Shown here: positions 6,501 through 10,238 of the stretch, piece by piece
How the letters are laid out: each line of letters begins with the position of its first letter
How positions within the stretch are numbered: the first letter of the stretch is position 1
From: Victivallales bacterium
GTDB lineage: Bacteria; Verrucomicrobiota; Lentisphaeria; Victivallales; Victivallaceae
Direction: 5' to 3'
DNA length: 10,238 nucleotides
Assembly (NCBI GenBank): GCA_019038735.1
Contig: JAHOYW010000243.1
Span: 1 to 10,238, forward strand
Position numbers and translations under genes: made by a program
Notes under the pieces: model-generated
Databases searched by the model: none
Told to the model about the DNA's origin: nothing
What the model saw: the letters and a program-made list of their open reading frames with translations, nothing else

Positions 6501-8000
6501 TATTCGATTGAGGATTTGGCGCAGTTGATTTATGATTTGCGAAATTCCAATCCTAAAGCCAGGGTTTCTGTGAAACTGGTTTCTGAAGTCGGAGTCGGCA
6601 CAATTGCCGCGGGTGTGGCAAAAGCTCACTCTGATGTAATTTTAATCAGCGGGCATGACGGCGGAACCGGGGCGTCTCCTTTGACCAGTATTAAGCACGC
6701 TGGTTTGCCGTGGGAACTCGGATTAGCCGAAACTCAGCAGACTTTAGTATTGAATAATCTGCGTTCAAAAGTTCGCCTGCAGGTGGATGGTCAGTTAAAA
6801 ACCGGACGTGATGTAATAATCGGCGCTTTGCTGGGTGCGGAAGAGTTTGGTTTTGCGACAACTATCCTAGTATGTATCGGTTGTCTGATGATGCGTAAAT
6901 GTCATGATAACAGCTGTCCGTTTGGAGTGGCGACGCAAGATACTGAATTACGAAAATGTTTTAAGGGAAAACCTGAATATATTGAAAATTTCCTGCGTTT
7001 TATCGCGGAAGACGTTCGTGAGTATCTGGCACAGTTGGGCTTGCGTTCATTGGATGAAGCAATTGGTCGCAGTGATTTACTGCAGGTAAATAAAGCGATT
7101 GATTTTTACAAAGCGCGTAATTTAGATTTTTCCAAAATTTTAGAACCGATTAAGTCTGGAGAAGTTCGCTATCAGCCTGAAACTGCTGAGGAATTAGTTA
7201 ATTATGACCGAGAGCATCTGCTTGGTGCTTTGAATGAAAGCATTGTGTCGGGTAAGAAAGCGGAATTGAATTTGACTATATCCAATGTGAATAGAACAGT
7301 TGGTACTGAGCTTTCCGGTGAAATCGTCGACCATCATGGCGAAGCCGGCTTGCCGCAGGATACTGTCAAAATAAATTTCAGCGGTTGTGCCGGACAAAGT
7401 TTTGGAGCATTTCTGGCTCCGGGCTTAACTTTTGAATTATCTGGAGAAGCGAATGATTATGTCGGTAAAGGTTTATCCGGCGGGCGGATAATTATTAAAC
7501 CTGAAGCTGAAACGTCTTTCAAGGCTAGTGAAAATGTAATCGCGGGTAATGTGATTGCTTATGGCGGTACCAGCGGACAAATTTTCATTAACGGTCAGGC
7601 TGGAGAACGTTTTGCAATCCGTAACAGTGGAGTTACGGCGGTAGTTGAAGGTCTTGGCGATCACGGCTGTGAATATATGACTGGCGGTCGAGTCGTAGTA
7701 TTAGGACGCACCGGAGTAAACTTCGCCGCTGGAATGACTGGCGGTATCGCTTATGTTTACGATCAGTCAAATGACTTTGATATGCGTTGTAATGTAGAAA
7801 CCGTGGACTTAGAGAGTATTCTTCAAGATTCAGATTCTGAAGCTGAACTGCTTGCTTTAATTAAAGAGCATCAAGCACTAAGCGGCAGTAAGCGGGCGAG
7901 AAATATTTTGAATGACTGGGTTAATGAACGAGACAAATTTGTCAAAGTATTCCCAGTTGAATATCGTAATGCCCTTGAACAATTGAAAAGTGAAAAATAA
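3546..8000 (+). CDS. gltB: Glutamate synthase (GOGAT) large alpha subunit
   Basis: GltB transfers the amide nitrogen of glutamine to 2-oxoglutarate, giving two glutamates with electrons supplied by GltD. The 1484 residues span the whole family layout. A 28-residue propeptide precedes Cys29 in DACGVG, the N-terminal nucleophile of the class II amidotransferase domain (about 29-440). A central linker domain follows (about 490-780). The FMN synthase domain (about 850-1200) contains KPGEGGQLPGHKV (about 948-960) and SGHDGGTGASPLTS (near 1035). The [3Fe-4S] cysteines are C1113, C1119 and C1124. The C-terminal GXGXG beta-helix domain (about 1240-1430) includes GLGDHGCEYMTGG and AAGMTGG. AAGGA nine bases before the ATG supports the start. 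The gene is first in an operon with gltD, 20 bp downstream, and is driven by overlapping sigma-70 and sigma-54 promoter signals. No frameshift or missing key residue was seen. Confidence 0.97.
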   Translation: MKINEKRQYFPKPVADQGLYSFDNEHDACGVGLVADLKNKPSHRIVEMGLTILKRLTHRGAVGSDPETGDGAGLLMSMPDEFFRRELGDELPEAGRYGVAMIFGAVGQETKIEKIINSENCQLIKWRTVPVCPEKIGETAGKNCPLIRQLFISCDTIEDQSLLERKLFVLRRLIEKKVSECYICSFSSRSIVYKGLLLAGQVENFYVDLASKYFKSTLALVHQRYSTNTFPTWELAHPFRYLAHNGEINTLRGNLNHLRGREPHLVSELLGDDLPKVLPLIMEGQSDSACLDNMFELLVSCGRDLKHSMLMLMPQAWGDKYYMGRDVRAFFEYHSALMEPWDGPAAVAFSDGINAGAMLDRNGLRPARYTLSSDNIFVLSSETGVLDINAETVVKRGRLRPGEIIYCDMENNRLVYDGEIKNLAARRQPYRRWVEENKISVHGLFSMISASDLSRKLFKEQRLFAYSREDIEMIITPMAATGSESLGSMGNDAALAVLSDKTQLLFNYFKQLFAQVTNPPIDPIREALVMSLTTYIGNNANILDESADHARLIKLPRPVLTDGELKSLQQIKLDDFQSQVLPMAFGVSDEDCSLEKALKNLAESAVKAAKSGCRILILSDRDLGENNVPIPSLLATVTVNKALIETGLRPEIGLIVQSGELREIMHFALLLGFGATAINPYLALASVSALAEEGNIEVDNVTATANYIKAVDKGLLKVISKMGISTLRSYRSAQIFEAVGLSSEFINKYFPGAVSRIGGIGIKEIAAEARERYALAHEESELLSFGGQYRYRSSGEHHLWTPDSLSTFRQAVQLNDSDKFKEYTNLIDDQSERLCTLRGLFEFAPVRSVPLDEVESAESIISRFVSGAMSLGSLSPEAHETIAVAMNNLGAMSNSGEGGEDPERYQPGPNGENRMSAIKQIASGRFGVTIDYLRHAKELQIKMAQGAKPGEGGQLPGHKVDKFIARIRHSMPNVSLISPPPHHDIYSIEDLAQLIYDLRNSNPKARVSVKLVSEVGVGTIAAGVAKAHSDVILISGHDGGTGASPLTSIKHAGLPWELGLAETQQTLVLNNLRSKVRLQVDGQLKTGRDVIIGALLGAEEFGFATTILVCIGCLMMRKCHDNSCPFGVATQDTELRKCFKGKPEYIENFLRFIAEDVREYLAQLGLRSLDEAIGRSDLLQVNKAIDFYKARNLDFSKILEPIKSGEVRYQPETAEELVNYDREHLLGALNESIVSGKKAELNLTISNVNRTVGTELSGEIVDHHGEAGLPQDTVKINFSGCAGQSFGAFLAPGLTFELSGEANDYVGKGLSGGRIIIKPEAETSFKASENVIAGNVIAYGGTSGQIFINGQAGERFAIRNSGVTAVVEGLGDHGCEYMTGGRVVVLGRTGVNFAAGMTGGIAYVYDQSNDFDMRCNVETVDLESILQDSDSEAELLALIKEHQALSGSKRARNILNDWVNERDKFVKVFPVEYRNALEQLKSEK

Positions 8001-8020
8001 AACTTTAAGGAATATAATAT

Positions 8021-9394
8021 ATGAAACAGAGATTAGATAATATTTATCGTCCACTGGATGAACGAAAAAAAGATTTCAAAGAAGTCGAAAGAAATTTGAC
8101 TGCCGATGAGATTGCGGAACAGTCCAGCCGCTGTACTGAATGCGGTATTCCATTTTGTCATGGATCAGGTTGTCCGCTCGAAAATGTCATTCCTGAAATG
8201 AACGCGGCGGTTCTTGCGGGTAACTACCGTGAGGCATGGAATATTTTAAGTACGACAAGCAATTTTCCTGAATTTACCGCCCGGATATGTCCGGCACTTT
8301 GTGAAGGTTCATGCACCGCTGGAGTCGATGGAAGCCCGGTGATGGTGCGGCAGTTAGAGAAAGTTATTGTCGAAAAAGCTTTTGAGGAAGGTTATATTAC
8401 GCCGTTTTTCCCTGACAGATTAAGCGGTAAAAATGTTGCAGTGGTCGGTTCAGGACCTGCCGGGCTGGCAGTGGCGGATGAATTGATGCGTCAGGGACAT
8501 CACATAACAGTGTTTGAGAAAAACGCTGCTCCCGGCGGCTTGCTGCGTTATGGTATTCCTGATTTCAAACTTGAAAAATGGGTAATTGACCGCCGGATCA
8601 ATTTAATGAAAGAGTCCGGGGTCAAATTTGAATGCAATACTCAGGTCGGGCTTGATGTAGCGATAGAGTATTTATATAAACGCTTTGACGCGGTCGTCAT
8701 CGCTATCGGAACTCCGCAAGCCCGTGATATATCTGTGCCGGGTCGTGAATTATCCAATATCCATTTCGCGCTTGATTTTCTCGGTGGGCAAAACCGGGTC
8801 AATGCCGGAGAATTAAATACTCCGCCAGTTTCAGTAAAAGGAAAAAGAGTCGTCGTTATCGGTGGTGGTGATACCGGCAGTGACTGCGTGGGAACTTCTT
8901 TGCGTCAAGATGCGAAAAGCGTTCTACAGCTCGAAATCATGCCTAAACCGCCGCAGGAACGTTCAAGCTCAACGCCTTGGCCGGAATGGCCTTATCAACT
9001 GCGCACTTCGTCGAGTCAGTTGGAAGGCGGAAAACGCCGCTGGAATATCCAGACAAAATCTTTTAAGGGCAAAGACGGCAAGCTTGCGGCATTGGAAACA
9101 GTGCAGGTCAAATGGGAGTTTTCTCCGACAGGTATTCCACTGAAATTCAAAGAAATTCCCGGCACGGAGGAAACAATTCCAGCGGATATGGTCTTTCTGG
9201 CATTAGGTTTTACCGGAGTCGCGACACCCGAGGCATTAGGTTTAAATATCGGGGCACGCGGAACATTAGAAGCAGAGCACAAAAACGGAATTTTTGTCGT
9301 CGGCGACTGCGCCAAAGGCGCGTCATTAGTAGTTCGCGCAATAGCCCACAGTCGTGAGATTGCGAAAGAAATAAATAACTATCTTTTACGCTAA
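8021..9394 (+). CDS. gltD: Glutamate synthase small beta subunit, NAD(P)H-dependent
   Basis: GltD oxidises NAD(P)H and passes electrons through FAD and iron-sulfur clusters to GltB. The 457 residues are of normal length. The N-terminal cysteines that bind the [4Fe-4S] clusters are visible: C38, C41, C46 and C51 in one group, and C90, C94 and C98 in CPALCEGSC. The FAD-binding loop is GSGPAG (143-148), with APGGLLRYGIPDFKLEK following at about 170-186. The nucleotide-binding loop is GGGDTG (281-286), and the FAD-contact motif VVGDCAKG is at 426-433. Near the end the usual AI-x2-GR segment reads AIAHSR (440-445), a mild departure. The family usually uses NADPH; this is not proven here. AAGGAA lies 8 bases before the ATG. 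The gene is 20 bp after gltB, clearly co-transcribed. It ends in a convergent 4-bp overlap with the next gene. Confidence 0.96.
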   Translation: MKQRLDNIYRPLDERKKDFKEVERNLTADEIAEQSSRCTECGIPFCHGSGCPLENVIPEMNAAVLAGNYREAWNILSTTSNFPEFTARICPALCEGSCTAGVDGSPVMVRQLEKVIVEKAFEEGYITPFFPDRLSGKNVAVVGSGPAGLAVADELMRQGHHITVFEKNAAPGGLLRYGIPDFKLEKWVIDRRINLMKESGVKFECNTQVGLDVAIEYLYKRFDAVVIAIGTPQARDISVPGRELSNIHFALDFLGGQNRVNAGELNTPPVSVKGKRVVVIGGGDTGSDCVGTSLRQDAKSVLQLEIMPKPPQERSSSTPWPEWPYQLRTSSSQLEGGKRRWNIQTKSFKGKDGKLAALETVQVKWEFSPTGIPLKFKEIPGTEETIPADMVFLALGFTGVATPEALGLNIGARGTLEAEHKNGIFVVGDCAKGASLVVRAIAHSREIAKEINNYLLR

Positions 9395-10238
9395 TTCTTG
9401 TAATCAAGCTGTATTCTATTTATGGAATAGGGTTTGATTATAAGATTTTTTAGTGATTTAAGTTTTCTATGTTCTATTTTATGTTTTTTAGATTTTAAAG
9501 CAATTATATCTGTACTTTTTGGGATAATAGTGCTAATCGCGACTGGTCTGATATTCTTTTGGAGAATAGTTAAAGAATTAATGGTGTATGTTGTGCCAAA
9601 TCGATTAATAAGGAAAAGATAGCCGGATTTTGAGCCGAAGAAAAAGGTTCCGCGTACTTCTGGATGTTTTACTTTATCGGCATTCTCTATTTTGATTTGT
9701 TTGTCCGCAAAATACTTATTGCCGTTGATCGTAACAGCAGTTGTTTTCTGACATTTATCTACAGCTTTGTTAAAAAGTGCTAAGAAATCAAAAGCTTCAG
9801 CTATTTCAAATTTGCCTTTTTTATATTTTACAAAACGGGTGATATTATGCCAGTTAGCGGCAGTAAGTTTCCGTGTGGAAAACATTTTTAAGAGAAATTC
9901 TGAGGTGAACAGGCGACCTAAATAAGTTGTCGATAGATTTGAAGGTTTCTTGAGTACAACTGATTTAATATTGTACTCAGTGATCCAGATATTTTTTCCG
10001 GGATAATTTTTTTTAATCTGAGAAATTACTTTAGGATAGCGAATGTCGTTATAAACAAGTGCGTACTTATAAGCTTTAAGTACATCAAGATTTGGATGGT
10101 TGAGTTTTGCATTTCCTTTAACTCCAACTCTTGCATACATATGAATGACTACTGCGTCATGAAAATCACTCTTCATTGCGGCATTATCCAAGTCGGCTGC
10201 TCGTTTTTCTCGATGAGAACTTGTGCCTGAAAGGTCAT
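9391..10238 (-). CDS. C-terminal part of a probable clan GH-A glycoside hydrolase, cut by window edge
   Basis: The reading frame stays open to the right edge, so the true start lies outside the window and at least 282 residues are visible. A TTG at 10191 with no ribosome binding site is not a credible start. Visible segments fit the end of a TIM-barrel hydrolase: DAVVIHMYAR (a late strand), GKNIWITEYNIK with a Glu at 9978-9976 in the place of a catalytic nucleophile, then TAANWHNITRF. The last 120 or so residues look like a beta-sandwich, ending KPYSINRIQL, which resembles the PPySvtvl ending of GH39/GH51-type accessory domains. The family and substrate are not assigned, and no signal peptide can be checked. 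The gene converges on gltD with stop codons overlapping by 4 bp, and its last codons cover the gltD terminator hairpin. Assignment is by motif and fold pattern only. Confidence 0.5.
   Translation of the reverse strand, partial: DLSGTSSHREKRAADLDNAAMKSDFHDAVVIHMYARVGVKGNAKLNHPNLDVLKAYKYALVYNDIRYPKVISQIKKNYPGKNIWITEYNIKSVVLKKPSNLSTTYLGRLFTSEFLLKMFSTRKLTAANWHNITRFVKYKKGKFEIAEAFDFLALFNKAVDKCQKTTAVTINGNKYFADKQIKIENADKVKHPEVRGTFFFGSKSGYLFLINRFGTTYTINSLTILQKNIRPVAISTIIPKSTDIIALKSKKHKIEHRKLKSLKNLIIKPYSINRIQLDYKN
9401..9451 (+). terminator. Intrinsic terminator of gltBD, inside the convergent gene
   Basis: TAATCAA (9401-9407) pairs with TTGATTA (9434-9440), and TATTC (9412-9416) with GAATA (9425-9429). 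The bases between pair partly through G-U, giving a nearly continuous 16-bp stem with one G-G mismatch. TAAGA and six Ts (9446-9451) follow. The stem is AT-rich, so its strength is uncertain. It begins six bases after the gltD stop. Confidence 0.55.

Noticed and set aside
9434..9622. Small plus-strand open frame encoding a hydrophobic 62-residue peptide with an apparent membrane segment.
   Set aside because: It lies wholly inside the minus-strand hydrolase gene and starts within the gltD terminator stem without a ribosome binding site. It is best explained as an antisense shadow.
10189..10191. TTG as the start codon of the right-end minus-strand gene.
   Set aside because: The frame remains open upstream to the window edge, there is no ribosome binding site, and the segment appears to lie in the middle of a barrel domain. 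The gene is partial.

Overview
The window is bacterial chromosome with tightly packed protein genes and AT-rich intergenic DNA. It is built around ammonium assimilation. The lineage cannot be fixed from the sequence. A type III glutamine synthetase, a large GltB/GltD glutamate synthase, sigma-54-type promoters, a flavodoxin-ferredoxin fusion and a probable glycoside hydrolase would suit a Gram-negative, possibly anaerobic, polysaccharide-using bacterium such as a member of Lentisphaerota or a related PVC group. That assignment is a low-confidence inference.

Layout. Positions 1-505 (minus) hold the N-terminal third or less of glnN, cut by the window edge. A 210-bp control region (506-715) separates it from sulP (716-2281, minus), a SulP anion transporter with a C-terminal STAS domain. 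A divergent region of about 300 bp (2327-2631) carries several inverted repeats and a REP-like palindrome. An EFR1-type flavodoxin/ferredoxin gene follows (2632-3387, plus). A 158-bp control region (3388-3545) precedes gltB (3546-8000) and gltD (8021-9394), which form a two-gene operon. The right end (9391-10238, minus) is the C-terminal part of a probable clan GH-A glycoside hydrolase. It converges on gltD and overlaps it by 4 bp.

How the genes work together. GlnN makes glutamine from glutamate and ammonium, and GltBD turns glutamine plus 2-oxoglutarate into two glutamates, so the window holds both halves of the GS-GOGAT cycle. The most notable signal is non-coding. The glnN and gltB upstream regions, about 3 kb apart and on opposite strands, each carry a near-consensus sigma-54 element (-24 GG, 10-bp gap, -12 GC). 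The two elements match at 14 of 17 bases. Upstream of each lie two copies of an ACA-AAAA-TGTAA type motif, palindromic as TTACA-N4-TGTAA at gltB, at distances typical of enhancer sites. This suggests one sigma-54/enhancer-binding-protein nitrogen regulon controlling both genes. The genes themselves are known families. No CRISPR array, tRNA, rRNA, transposase or phage gene was seen.
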